Of a stretch of 56,023 nt of DNA, positions 29,045 through 36,571 are shown one piece after another. The number at the start of each line of letters is the position of its first letter. Position 1 is the stretch's first letter. Source of the DNA: a virus; the IMG/VR virus record IMGVR_UViG_3300025282_000041, positions 1 through 56,023 of that record; one strand, given 5' to 3'. The translations under genes were made by a program, and so were the position numbers. The notes under the pieces were generated by a model. The model ran no database searches and was not told the origin of the DNA. It saw nothing but the letters and a program-made list of their open reading frames with translations.

Positions 29045-30480
29045 TAATCTTCCACCCACTGCACGAACTTTGATACTCCTATGTGAGTCTCATTGAATAA
29101 TTTTTTGGCGTTCTTGAAATGGAGGAACTGGGAGTTGCGACTGATGCCACCATTCTCCAAGGCGTATATGTTCAGTAACTCAGCCTTCCTCACCCAGTCG
29201 CCCTCCTTCTTATCAACTGACACAACCTTGCATGATGCGTAAGCCTTTCGCCACGCCTCCTTCTTTATCTTGCGAGCCTCGGTCGCCTGTGTGAGTTCAA
29301 TCTCGGACTCCAACCAAGTCACCAAGTCCTCGTACAGGTCGTAGATGATTTCAGCCGCCATATCTAAGTGGTCACCTGTGACTTTGTAGTCTCTCACCTC
29401 ACCATGTTGGGTGTACTGCTCAAGCAGTGCGATGTGGACTGAAAATATGATGGTGTAGTTCAACAGGTTGGGGATGAACGCGGCACACACACTCATCATC
29501 TGCTCGTTCATCAACCTGACCAGTTCGTACATATGGTCCTTGTGTGCATTCAGGAGGGGGTGGTAGTCATTGCTGAAGACCCACACATCATACATGACGC
29601 TCTGCACCAATGCCTCCTGACCAGTGGGGATTTGGTTAATTTCATCGAACTCAAGGTTCCCCCACTCTATCAGGGTTATGTCTGCGAGAGATAGTATTCG
29701 GTCACGATAGTTCTTTCGTATGGTTCGGAAGTAATCTCTGAACTCACCTATACCATGCTCAAAATCTGGCGGCTTCCTGAACGCCGTATTCATTCGTCGT
29801 TCACTGACATTCTCACGCCGTTCGACTGCCCAAGGCCTGATTAGGAGCAGCACCCGTTGGAACACTCCCTTGCCTAACACGACCTCACGCACACCATCGG
29901 GTGGGAATGTAGTCAACCATAGTGATATACGAGACTCAGTATTAATCTCACCATCCTTCAAAAGTTTAGTGAGTATGTTGGCACGAGTCCCGACGGCGTT
30001 CAACGCTTGTTGCAGGTATAGGATGACCTCCTGCAGATGCCTGTTTTTTGTGTCAAACAGGATGCTGCCCTCGTCAATGTTGAGACACTTTTTACCTGCA
30101 AGAGCGCCGGGTATCAGAGTTGTTTGTGTTCCTTCACTAGTCTCCTCCTTGTTCCAAGAGCCGATGAGTGCTGCGTCGGAGCCTGTGGTGAAATTGGCTA
30201 TGTCAATCCCAATCTCCTCAATCACTTCTCCGGTGTGCTCCCACCCAATCGTCTTACCAGACCTCGTTGGCTGTATCCAGAACAGGTGGACACGCGGGTC
30301 TTGGTGTGAACCCCCAATGGGTATTCTCGTGAGGTCCACCAAGACCTGACCCTGCGCATAGAAGAATGATATGAGCCCCGCCATATCATTGTAGTACGAC
30401 ACATTGCCGAACACATTTATGTAATCTCTCAACAACGGAAACCGTTGCACCACTTGATAATCTTCCCAATTCCTTGCCAT
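29044..30480 (-). CDS. P-loop ATPase, putative replicative helicase
   Basis: A 478-residue protein with a P-loop-like IQPTRSGKTIG (Walker A lacking the first Gly), a Walker B KKCLNIDEGSILF (about 145-157), a sensor-like SLWLTTFPPDGV and an arginine-bearing GVFQRVLLLIRPW. This order resembles DUF3987/D5-type phage helicases. No MCM or DnaB-like gene is seen in the window, so it is the best candidate for the replicative helicase. GGAGAG lies 6 bases before ATG 30480, and its own promoter is at 30502-30526. Exact family uncertain. Confidence 0.55.
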   Translation of the reverse strand: MARNWEDYQVVQRFPLLRDYINVFGNVSYYNDMAGLISFFYAQGQVLVDLTRIPIGGSHQDPRVHLFWIQPTRSGKTIGWEHTGEVIEEIGIDIANFTTGSDAALIGSWNKEETSEGTQTTLIPGALAGKKCLNIDEGSILFDTKNRHLQEVILYLQQALNAVGTRANILTKLLKDGEINTESRISLWLTTFPPDGVREVVLGKGVFQRVLLLIRPWAVERRENVSERRMNTAFRKPPDFEHGIGEFRDYFRTIRKNYRDRILSLADITLIEWGNLEFDEINQIPTGQEALVQSVMYDVWVFSNDYHPLLNAHKDHMYELVRLMNEQMMSVCAAFIPNLLNYTIIFSVHIALLEQYTQHGEVRDYKVTGDHLDMAAEIIYDLYEDLVTWLESEIELTQATEARKIKKEAWRKAYASCKVVSVDKKEGDWVRKAELLNIYALENGGISRNSQFLHFKNAKKLFNETHIGVSKFVQWVED

Positions 30481-30501
30481 GATATTCTCTCCGTGTAATT
30501 A

Positions 30502-30526
30502 TGATGGGTTGTCAAAGGTATTTAAT
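30502..30526 (-). promoter_or_regulatory. Promoter of the viral ATTAAATACC family
   Basis: On the - strand this reads ATTAAATACCTTTGACA, sharing the core AAATACCTTTGACA with the elements at 51505 and 54960. TATA-like TTAAATAC is centred at about 30523. Start of transcription expected near 30497, leaving a leader of about 17 bases containing GGAGAG before ATG 30480. Confidence 0.65.
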
Positions 30527-30558
30527 GTCCAATACAACCGATGATACAATTAATACAA

Positions 30559-31263
30559 TCATTGTTTCCTCACCCTCTCAACTTTCACAGGCTCCTCAGA
30601 TGAGAGGGCCTCCAACAGGCGGGCGCGCAGCACCTTTCCCATGCGTGGGACATCCTTCAGCGCGTCAGGTTCCAGCATCTCCTCGATGCTACCACAGTGC
30701 TTCAGCAGGTTGTCCACCATGTCCTCACCGAACCCCGGTATGGTCAGCAACATGTCCGCTCGCACATCGTTAGTAGATACCCTGCGCACCGCTCGCCCTC
30801 CATGACGGGAGGCTGGTCGCTCCAACTTGTCGTGGAGGCTGACGATGTATGACGACGCCTCCAGCACATTGGTCGCACGAACGACGGTGAACCCGAAGTC
30901 CGCAGTGATGCGGGCAAGCACACTCATCACCTCCCTCGACACGCGTGTGAAGTTCATCTTTGAGTGGGGCGCACGACGCTTTAGTTGGGACAGGTATGCG
31001 GCCACATCACCCCACACGACGACTGCGCCTTGGTCTATGTTGGCATCCATGTTGTCGAGTTGTCGCCACAGGTGACCAGACCTTGAACTCTCGATGAGGT
31101 CTGCGATTGTCTTGGCCTCGATGGAGCAGCCACCTGCCTCGTAGTCACCCACCACCAACTGCTGCTTGCGGTATGGGACTGGTGGCCTTCGTGAGTCACA
31201 CCGATTGATGATGGCGTCGGTCAACTTGCTACGCTCGTTGGTGTCAATCAAGAGGTCGGACAT
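30559..31263 (-). CDS. XPF/Mus81-family structure-specific nuclease
   Basis: A 234-residue protein starting at ATG 31263, 4 bases after the methyltransferase stop. The N-terminal ERCC4 nuclease domain has LLIDTNERS (Asp7), GDY (39-41) and IEAKTIADL (Glu49, Lys51, Asp55). The family signature is GD...ERK...D, so Arg is replaced by Ala in an otherwise intact site. The C-terminal part (about 165-225) is a tandem helix-hairpin-helix: TIPGFGEDMVDNLLKH, then LKDVPRMGKVLRARLLEAL. Relatives cut branched or flap DNA at replication forks and often dimerise through the hairpins. No helicase part is present, as in Crenarchaeal XPF. Confidence 0.85.
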   Translation of the reverse strand: MSDLLIDTNERSKLTDAIINRCDSRRPPVPYRKQQLVVGDYEAGGCSIEAKTIADLIESSRSGHLWRQLDNMDANIDQGAVVVWGDVAAYLSQLKRRAPHSKMNFTRVSREVMSVLARITADFGFTVVRATNVLEASSYIVSLHDKLERPASRHGGRAVRRVSTNDVRADMLLTIPGFGEDMVDNLLKHCGSIEEMLEPDALKDVPRMGKVLRARLLEALSSEEPVKVERVRKQ

Positions 31264-31267
31264 GGTA

Positions 31268-32920
31268 TCACCAGTATTCCTTGAGTTCTGGTGCGGCCTC
31301 ACGGAACCTCTTGGTCGTGAGTCCGGTTCGCTCCTGCTTCAGACGACGCAGGGACATGGCTGCATACTCAGGCGACAGTTCCAGCCCGATGTATGACCGG
31401 CCTTCATCTAGCGCAACGATACCTGATGTGCCTGACCCACTGAACGGGTCAAGCACGACGGCAGGAACCACTGGGTGTTTATCCAACGGCAGGTCTGACT
31501 CGTATCGGTTGATGTACTTCTTTTTGGGCTTGGTCAGGCCGTCGATGATGCGGCCTTTGACATCCCTGCCACCGTGTTCCTCACGGTCGTCATACTTCGA
31601 CTCGACGCCGACATAACCACCAGTGCTGTCTGCGCCCCATGCATCCTGCGTATCCTTGACACGCTTCGACCACTCATCCAGACCTGTGTTGCCCGCGGCA
31701 CCCCGGTCGATGATGCCGTCACGAGCCTCGGCTGCTGCCCGCCAGTCCACACCCTCGCTGCCTCGTGGTGGGATGATGACCTCCTCCCTGATGAACTTCC
31801 CATGACACTCACAGGTGGGTTGCCACCCAGTCGTCTCATGGTAGACACCCGTTGGAAAGTCACCATCGTTAATGGCCCTCTGCTTCCCTTGTTGAGTCCA
31901 TCCAGTCTCATCCTCGGCGTGTTCGCTCTGGGGTGCTTGTTCACGGTCGCTCGGGTTGCGCCACATCTTCTTAGTGATGCGACTCCAAGGCGCACCGCAC
32001 TTACCACAGCACCCATGTTCACTAGTGGATGCCTTGACGATGGGTTCAATGAGATGCTTCGGGAACACAGCGAAGTGCGCGCCGGGGAATGGCTGTGGGT
32101 TGAAGTGCCACACGGTCCTCATGTTACGACCAAGACTGGTGTCGAAACCACAATTACCATCAATGGCTCTGCCATATTCATCTGTCGTACCTCGTGTGCC
32201 TCGCTCCGGTCGGCCATCCTCAATGGTGGCATCGACCAACGGTTCGACCGTCGCCTCTATGTCGTAGTAGTATCGGGACTCCTTGGTGAGGTGGAAGAAG
32301 AACTCGTGGCTCCGTGTGCATCTGTCACGCACAGGCTCGGGCATACAGACCCCACCCCTGTAGTGTGGCCCGCTGATTGACTTGGCCCACACGATGTCGT
32401 TGCGCAGATACCAACCTGCCTTTCGTGCTGCGAATGCGAATGTCCAAGGGATGCCCACCAAATCCTTCTCCTTGTAGCCCGGTGGTATCGTGGTGGGTCG
32501 GAAGTGGTTGGCCTCGTCACGGTGCTTCTGCAACCCGTAGTTCTCCGGGGGGGTGTATGACCCCTTCCTCATGTACGAGTCACCGAGGTTCACCCACAGG
32601 TTGCCGGTGGGCTTCAGCACCCGGTTGCATTCATCGAATATCTCAACAAGATGGTCGATGAACTCCTCTGGTGTTTGCTCCAATCCAAGTTGCCCTTTCC
32701 ATGCACCGCAATCACACACAGCCGCGTGGTCTGAATCAGGATTTTTCCATTCATGCGAGCAGGCGCGGTCGCCACCGAACACCACCGGGTCGGTCTTGTA
32801 GTCACGCAACCCCCAGTAGGGGGGTGAGGTCACCACTAGGTCTATCGTTCCGTCTGGTATGCCACGCAGTAGTTCTATCGCGTGGCCCACTCGTATGTCA
32901 CATGTCGTCTCTTCGTTCAT
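31268..32920 (-). CDS. DNA methyltransferase, beta class (SPPY)
   Basis: A 550-residue enzyme with catalytic motif IV TSPPYWGLRDY near the N-terminus (Ser32-Tyr35) and SAM-binding motif I LDPFSGSGTSG near the C-terminus, the beta-class order. SPPY favours cytosine N4 methylation, though some adenine enzymes share it. A long middle part includes FFFHLTK, a probable zinc knuckle (CGKCG, later CECH) and a poorly conserved Asp/Gly-rich stretch that may be the target-recognition region. ATG 32920 is preferred over 32929 because GGAGAG is 10 bases upstream rather than 1. No partner restriction gene is present, so protection from host restriction is likely. It has its own promoter. Confidence 0.87.
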   Translation of the reverse strand: MNEETTCDIRVGHAIELLRGIPDGTIDLVVTSPPYWGLRDYKTDPVVFGGDRACSHEWKNPDSDHAAVCDCGAWKGQLGLEQTPEEFIDHLVEIFDECNRVLKPTGNLWVNLGDSYMRKGSYTPPENYGLQKHRDEANHFRPTTIPPGYKEKDLVGIPWTFAFAARKAGWYLRNDIVWAKSISGPHYRGGVCMPEPVRDRCTRSHEFFFHLTKESRYYYDIEATVEPLVDATIEDGRPERGTRGTTDEYGRAIDGNCGFDTSLGRNMRTVWHFNPQPFPGAHFAVFPKHLIEPIVKASTSEHGCCGKCGAPWSRITKKMWRNPSDREQAPQSEHAEDETGWTQQGKQRAINDGDFPTGVYHETTGWQPTCECHGKFIREEVIIPPRGSEGVDWRAAAEARDGIIDRGAAGNTGLDEWSKRVKDTQDAWGADSTGGYVGVESKYDDREEHGGRDVKGRIIDGLTKPKKKYINRYESDLPLDKHPVVPAVVLDPFSGSGTSGIVALDEGRSYIGLELSPEYAAMSLRRLKQERTGLTTKRFREAAPELKEYW

Positions 32921-32925
32921 TTCAT

Positions 32926-34056
32926 TCATCTCTCCTTTGATGGGGTTTGAAAGGTATTTGAATCGGGGATGGTTCCTGACCCGTCCCACAGGTGGCACTT
33001 GCCCACACAGTATCCCCTGTTGAACAGGCTCCAACAGGGAGTGTGTCGATATGGCCCCTCCACTATGTGGGTCACACGCTCACGAGTGATGCCCTCATTG
33101 AAGTCCACCCACTTCAGACTGCGAATGAACTCCACAATCTGGTCGATATGCTCTGGCACCTGTCCGTTCATGGTCTGGGGTGGGCGGAAGTGTCGCAGCC
33201 TTGCTGCGAGGTATGATGCAAGGTGGAATCGTGCATCGTGAGTCGGATTACTGCCTTCACGACAGGATGCTGCCTGTAGGCATGGGAGGATGGCGACATT
33301 GCCCATCGAGATTGCCGGAACTTCTGCGGTGTCGTTGAGCATCCCCTCCAGATGGGTCTGGCGTAGTTGGGTGGTGTCGATGTGCAACCCCTTGGAACCA
33401 TATGAGAACTGCCCCTTGCGTGGGTGGGTGGCCTCATCCCGTATGCGCTCCCACTCCCACTCCAACAGTTCCTCACTGCGTAGCGGGATGCTCCATCGCT
33501 CGCGCTTGACATTGTATGAGTTCGGGACACGGATGAGGGATGCGAGGTCGAAGGTCACGGTGGGGTCGATGCAGTTGAGGTGCAGTTCGTTGGCCCACTG
33601 GCGCACGAGGTTGCGCCCCGCACCCTTGAGGATTGAACACTCCATACCATGACTGGGGAGGTGGTCCTCTGCCAACTTGACCCACACATGGAAGCCACCG
33701 CCGCTGAACCAGATGGCATGAAGAGTGTCGTCATCAACCAGTTTTTGGTGCAGACGACGCACCTCACCCAACGGAACCTCCGGTGGGACATCATGGCGGT
33801 CGCCACCCACCAACACCTTGCAGTCGAAGTCGAGGACGAAGTGGGGTACTATTGCCGTGTGGTAGTCACCACGACGAAAGTTCGGCTCCTTGAGTTGACG
33901 GAACCCATAGACCGTCGTGTACGCGTCCGAGGCGTTGTCGAGTGAACTCCACCACCGTTCAAAGTCGGCCTTGGTGTGAACGATGCGGCGATACAGCGTG
34001 ACCTCCCGAGGGAAGTCGAACCTCAGTACCGCTTTGCTACTTCGACCTGATTCCAT
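32926..34056 (-). CDS. Archaeo-eukaryotic primase (AEP)
   Basis: A 376-residue protein with AEP active-site motifs: VPHFVLDFDCK (Asp76, Asp78, metal binding), WFSGGGFHVWV (118-123 region, the sG-x-G-x-H nucleotide motif) and TFDLASLIRVPNSYN as the third motif, R-x-P-x-S-x-N. A C-terminal region with four cysteines (ILPCLQAASC, then CWSLFNRGYCVGKC) may bind zinc or an iron-sulphur cluster and looks like a fused PriCT/PriL-type helical domain. It would make primers for the polymerase 4 kb upstream. ATG 34056 overlaps the preceding gene by 34 bases; a GTG at 34068 is an alternative. Confidence 0.82.
   Translation of the reverse strand: MESGRSSKAVLRFDFPREVTLYRRIVHTKADFERWWSSLDNASDAYTTVYGFRQLKEPNFRRGDYHTAIVPHFVLDFDCKVLVGGDRHDVPPEVPLGEVRRLHQKLVDDDTLHAIWFSGGGFHVWVKLAEDHLPSHGMECSILKGAGRNLVRQWANELHLNCIDPTVTFDLASLIRVPNSYNVKRERWSIPLRSEELLEWEWERIRDEATHPRKGQFSYGSKGLHIDTTQLRQTHLEGMLNDTAEVPAISMGNVAILPCLQAASCREGSNPTHDARFHLASYLAARLRHFRPPQTMNGQVPEHIDQIVEFIRSLKWVDFNEGITRERVTHIVEGPYRHTPCWSLFNRGYCVGKCHLWDGSGTIPDSNTFQTPSKER
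32940..32963 (-). promoter_or_regulatory. Promoter of the viral ATTAAATACC family (variant)
   Basis: The - strand reads ATTCAAATACCTTTCAAACC; a C breaks the TTAAATAC core. Expected start near 32933, directly in front of the GGAGAG that serves the methyltransferase. It lies inside the 3' end of the primase gene. Confidence 0.55.
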
Positions 34057-34283
34057 TTGTCTACCCACTCCACCAACTTCTCTATCATGTCCAATGCCTC
34101 CTTCGGGTCACCGACATAGTTCTCATCAAGGGTGAATCGAATTGTGTGGTCGTTGTGCAATGCATCAAACCCTCGGGCCTTCTTCGCTTTCCCCATGCGT
34201 ACTATAATCTCTGCGTTGAGAGCGCGGCGCTGCAACATCCATTCCACAGCCACCGTGAACGGTGTGGTGCTCTCAGGTGTCAT
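34023..34283 (-). CDS. Small protein of unknown function
   Basis: 86 residues from ATG 34283, which overlaps the stop of the nuclease gene and has GGAGGG 5 bases upstream. The sequence is mixed helical: VEWMLQRRALNAEIIVRMG, a basic KAKKARG turn, then TIRFTLDENYV and an amphipathic C-terminal helix. It resembles nothing I can name. Wedged between nuclease and primase and overlapping both, it is probably a small replication accessory. Confidence 0.5.
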   Translation of the reverse strand: MTPESTTPFTVAVEWMLQRRALNAEIIVRMGKAKKARGFDALHNDHTIRFTLDENYVGDPKEALDMIEKLVEWVDKWNQVEVAKRY

Positions 34284-35232
34284 TGGAGCCCTCCTTGTAG
34301 ATTGGCTCGGCACCATTGGCGACCTCAATGGGGTTCTCATACACCGTCCACTTGGGGCAGAAGGACATGAGGTCACAGTACCCGCACTTGAATGACTGCT
34401 TGTCGCTGACCACCGGGAAGTCCTGTTCAAGGTATGACTTCACCAATCGTGCCAGTCGCTTCTTCATGGCGGTGATGCTCACCTTCTTCGCAGGGTCGTA
34501 GTCCCAATGGTCAGCCTTCGGGAACCGCCAACCCCAGTGGGTGACGGGTCCTAGGTCGGAGTCGGATTCATCAAGGAGGTATGCGTAGTACGCCATCTCC
34601 CCCCTCATCTGACTGGCCTTGTAGGTGTTCCACTTACCAGTCTTGAGTTCCAACAGGGCAATCCCGTCATCGGTCTTGAAGATGCGGTCGATGATTCCTC
34701 TTAGGTGAACCTTCACCATACCATGACCCGGCACATCAACATCCACGATTGCATCGAGGTCCAGTTCGTTGCCGACCGGCAGGAAGTCCTCGGGCTTTTC
34801 ACAGTGCTTGAGACGGAGGACATCATGCTTCAGCATCCACTGTTGCAGGTCGTGTTCCCGTTCCTTGTAGTCACCCTCGGCGGCGGGCATGAACTGTGAC
34901 AGCCGTTCCAATGCCACCTTGTCGTTCCCATCACGAGCCGCTAACCATGCATGGAAGAACAGCCCCTCGATGGATTGTATGTCCGCGCCCTCTGCGAGCG
35001 ACGCGCCCCACTCATCTTGACAATTGATGTAGAACTGCTCGATGCGGTCATGCACATTGGAACCGATGATAAGGTAGTCCTCCACCTTCTCAACTCGTGG
35101 GCATACCTTGGACAGCCACAACTGCTGTGGACACCAATCACTGTAGGTGCCGAGCGTGGACTTGCTGACCCGAATCATCTTGTCGGAGTCGGGTGTCCAT
35201 GTGTAGGTGGACTGCTTGTTCAGTTCACCCAT
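34273..35232 (-). CDS. Cas4/RecB-like PD-(D/E)XK nuclease with Fe-S cluster
   Basis: A 319-residue nuclease. RVSKSTLGTYSDWCPQQLWL at the N-terminus carries the S-x-S-x-L entry helix and the first cluster cysteine. GSNVHDRIEQFY follows. The catalytic core is GIIDRIFKTDDGIALLELKTG, with Asp and E-x-K, then a Gln-x-x-x-Tyr helix (QMRGEMAYYAYLL). KCGYCDLMSFCPKW supplies the three remaining cysteines for a 4Fe-4S cluster, as in Cas4 and AddB. Such enzymes resect DNA ends; in viruses they are common in recombination modules. ATG 35232 overlaps the previous stop and has GAGAGGG upstream. No cas1/cas2 genes are nearby, so a CRISPR role is unlikely. Confidence 0.85.
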   Translation of the reverse strand: MGELNKQSTYTWTPDSDKMIRVSKSTLGTYSDWCPQQLWLSKVCPRVEKVEDYLIIGSNVHDRIEQFYINCQDEWGASLAEGADIQSIEGLFFHAWLAARDGNDKVALERLSQFMPAAEGDYKEREHDLQQWMLKHDVLRLKHCEKPEDFLPVGNELDLDAIVDVDVPGHGMVKVHLRGIIDRIFKTDDGIALLELKTGKWNTYKASQMRGEMAYYAYLLDESDSDLGPVTHWGWRFPKADHWDYDPAKKVSITAMKKRLARLVKSYLEQDFPVVSDKQSFKCGYCDLMSFCPKWTVYENPIEVANGAEPIYKEGSNDT

Positions 35233-35509
35233 CAATACCCTCTCCCGGTCCCACCCTGTAGATGGCGGGCTGTTGCTCGTCACCACCAACCTCAGTCACG
35301 GTGTACTGAGGTTGCTCAAGCGCCTTCTTCTTCGGCAGCAGCCTGTCTGCCTCCCCCACATCATCCAGTTGTGGGGTGTCACCCAACAGACCCTCCACCA
35401 AGTCCAACAGGTTGCGCAGGGCATCCCGAACCAACTTCAGGTCCTCGTTCGTCTTGCGGAGTTCCGCATTCTCTTCTTCCAATCTCTTTACTTCATCTGA
35501 TATACTCAT
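35225..35509 (-). CDS. Small coiled-coil protein
   Basis: 94 residues. Residues 5-45 form a heptad coiled coil (VKRLEEENAELRKTNEDL and on), followed by a flexible acidic region and a short C-terminal strand segment. It starts at ATG 35509, overlapping the previous stop as ATGA. Probably a dimeric adaptor; partner unknown. Confidence 0.55.
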   Translation of the reverse strand: MSISDEVKRLEEENAELRKTNEDLKLVRDALRNLLDLVEGLLGDTPQLDDVGEADRLLPKKKALEQPQYTVTEVGGDEQQPAIYRVGPGEGIDG

Positions 35510-35823
35510 TCGCTCACCCCATCGAGTAATTCCGTCAGTTCATTCACGATACCGACATATCCTGCGGCGAATTGTGCTGTGCCTGCGCGGTCTGCTGCGG
35601 CCCTATATGTTTGTATCATTTTTCGCAACTTCGCCTCAAGCGTCTGCTCTCGTGTGCGTAGTCGCTGAATGTAGACCACCGCATCGAGCATCTCATTTTG
35701 CAGATGCTCCAACCACTCGTCGTGCGTGAGGTCTCCGCGCTCCATCGACACGCCATACTTGGCCTTGCCGACTTTCGCCCTCGCCTGTATCAATTCGCAT
35801 ACTTCATCTTCCACTTCACTCAT
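35506..35823 (-). CDS. MazG-like nucleotide pyrophosphohydrolase (putative)
   Basis: 105 residues, all helical. The pattern RAKVGKAKYGVSMERGD, then EWLEHLQNEMLDAVVYIQRL, is that of small phage all-alpha NTP pyrophosphatases: a KYG turn, then E-x-x-x-E-x-x-D on one helix binding Mg. They clean or lower non-canonical or signalling nucleotides. The second E-x-x-D half seen in full MazG is not obvious, so the enzyme may be minimal or only structurally related. ATGA overlaps both sides. Confidence 0.55.
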   Translation of the reverse strand: MSEVEDEVCELIQARAKVGKAKYGVSMERGDLTHDEWLEHLQNEMLDAVVYIQRLRTREQTLEAKLRKMIQTYRAAADRAGTAQFAAGYVGIVNELTELLDGVSE

Positions 35824-36110
35824 GAGTAGTTCACCTCCTCGCTGTTCTTCTGCTGCATCTGCTGGTAGTCTTGCTCAAACATGATGTCGGACATCTCCCT
35901 GCTACGCAGGATGGCGTCACTAGGTATGATGAACGCAGATGGAACATCACAAACGATGCTGATGATTGACATACGGTGGATGCACAGGTGCCTCCCACCG
36001 GACTCCAACACCCAGTACTCACGGAACGGCCCGTCGCATGGTATGGCTATCCCTGTGGCCTCCTCCATCTCCTTCCCAACTTGATATTGAATCGTGACTT
36101 CTCCGAACAT
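35820..36110 (-). CDS. Small beta-rich protein of unknown function
   Basis: 96 residues from ATG 36110 (TGATG overlap). The first two thirds are beta-strands (TIQYQVG, FREYWVLESGGRHLCIHR, MSIISIVCD), followed by a helical Gln/Glu-rich tail. No motif recognised. Co-translated with the PIP-box protein upstream. Confidence 0.5.
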   Translation of the reverse strand: MFGEVTIQYQVGKEMEEATGIAIPCDGPFREYWVLESGGRHLCIHRMSIISIVCDVPSAFIIPSDAILRSREMSDIMFEQDYQQMQQKNSEEVNYS

Positions 36111-36355
36111 CACAGTGACCCCCTGTGTTGGCGTGGCTGCCCATGCAGACCGATGCTCTCGGTCGTGACGGGTGCCGGTTCAAACAGTTCATAGAAGTCA
36201 GTCAACTTCGTCTGACCATCCTCGGGGAACTCGAATCCGAACTCCTCCAGAGTCGTCTGTCTCATCTTGGGGAGACCACACACGCAGCATGGTTCACCTC
36301 TCTTCACATCATCCTTGGGCTTACCCATAAACCTATTCCATATCCATTTACTCAT
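36110..36355 (-). CDS. Small protein with two PCNA-interacting (PIP-box) motifs
   Basis: 81 residues. A CCVCG cluster (Cys23, 24, 26) precedes two spaced motifs: QTTLEEFG at 33-40 and QTKLTDFY at 48-55. The second fits the PIP-box consensus Q-x-x-[ILM]-x-x-F-[FY] exactly; the first fits except that the last aromatic is Gly (a Phe follows). The rest is polar and probably disordered. In the family sense PIP boxes dock into the groove of PCNA. This virus encodes its own clamp 2.7 kb upstream in the same transcript, so a clamp regulator, recruiter or host-PCNA blocker is likely. That function is inference; the motifs are visible. Start ATG 36355 lacks a strong ribosome site. Confidence 0.65.
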   Translation of the reverse strand: MSKWIWNRFMGKPKDDVKRGEPCCVCGLPKMRQTTLEEFGFEFPEDGQTKLTDFYELFEPAPVTTESIGLHGQPRQHRGSL

Positions 36356-36566
36356 TTTTATTCACTTCCAGTTCTATCTTGTGTCCACATACTGGACACT
36401 GGAGTATGTCGGTTCGACCCGGAATCAACAACGACTCGGGTTCATTCTGCAGTCGTGCCTCCAGACAGTCGGCTCGCTGCCATGCGTCACACGCATTCTT
36501 GTTCGGGTTCCCTGTGGGTATCTTTCCATAGGGTGTCTCGTTTAGTACTTTTCCTTTTTCAGCCAT
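36348..36566 (-). CDS. Small zinc-binding protein
   Basis: 72 residues following the polymerase stop by 5 bases (a GTG at 36575 is an alternative start). Contains CPVCGHKIE near the C-terminus, a treble-clef or ribbon knuckle, and two further cysteines (ACDAWQRADCL) in the middle. Unknown function; one of many cysteine-pair microproteins in this operon. Confidence 0.55.
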   Translation of the reverse strand: MAEKGKVLNETPYGKIPTGNPNKNACDAWQRADCLEARLQNEPESLLIPGRTDILQCPVCGHKIELEVNKNE

Positions 36567-36571
36567 AGTAA

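Noticed and set aside
31574-32380. A 268-residue open frame on the + strand opposite the methyltransferase
   Set aside because: It lies wholly antisense to a gene with clear methyltransferase motifs and encodes low-plausibility Ser/Pro/Arg-rich sequence.
34273-35232. Cas4 as part of a CRISPR system
   Set aside because: The nuclease has the Cas4-like Fe-S layout, but there is no other cas gene or array. It sits in a replication operon, where stand-alone Cas4/RecB-like enzymes are common.
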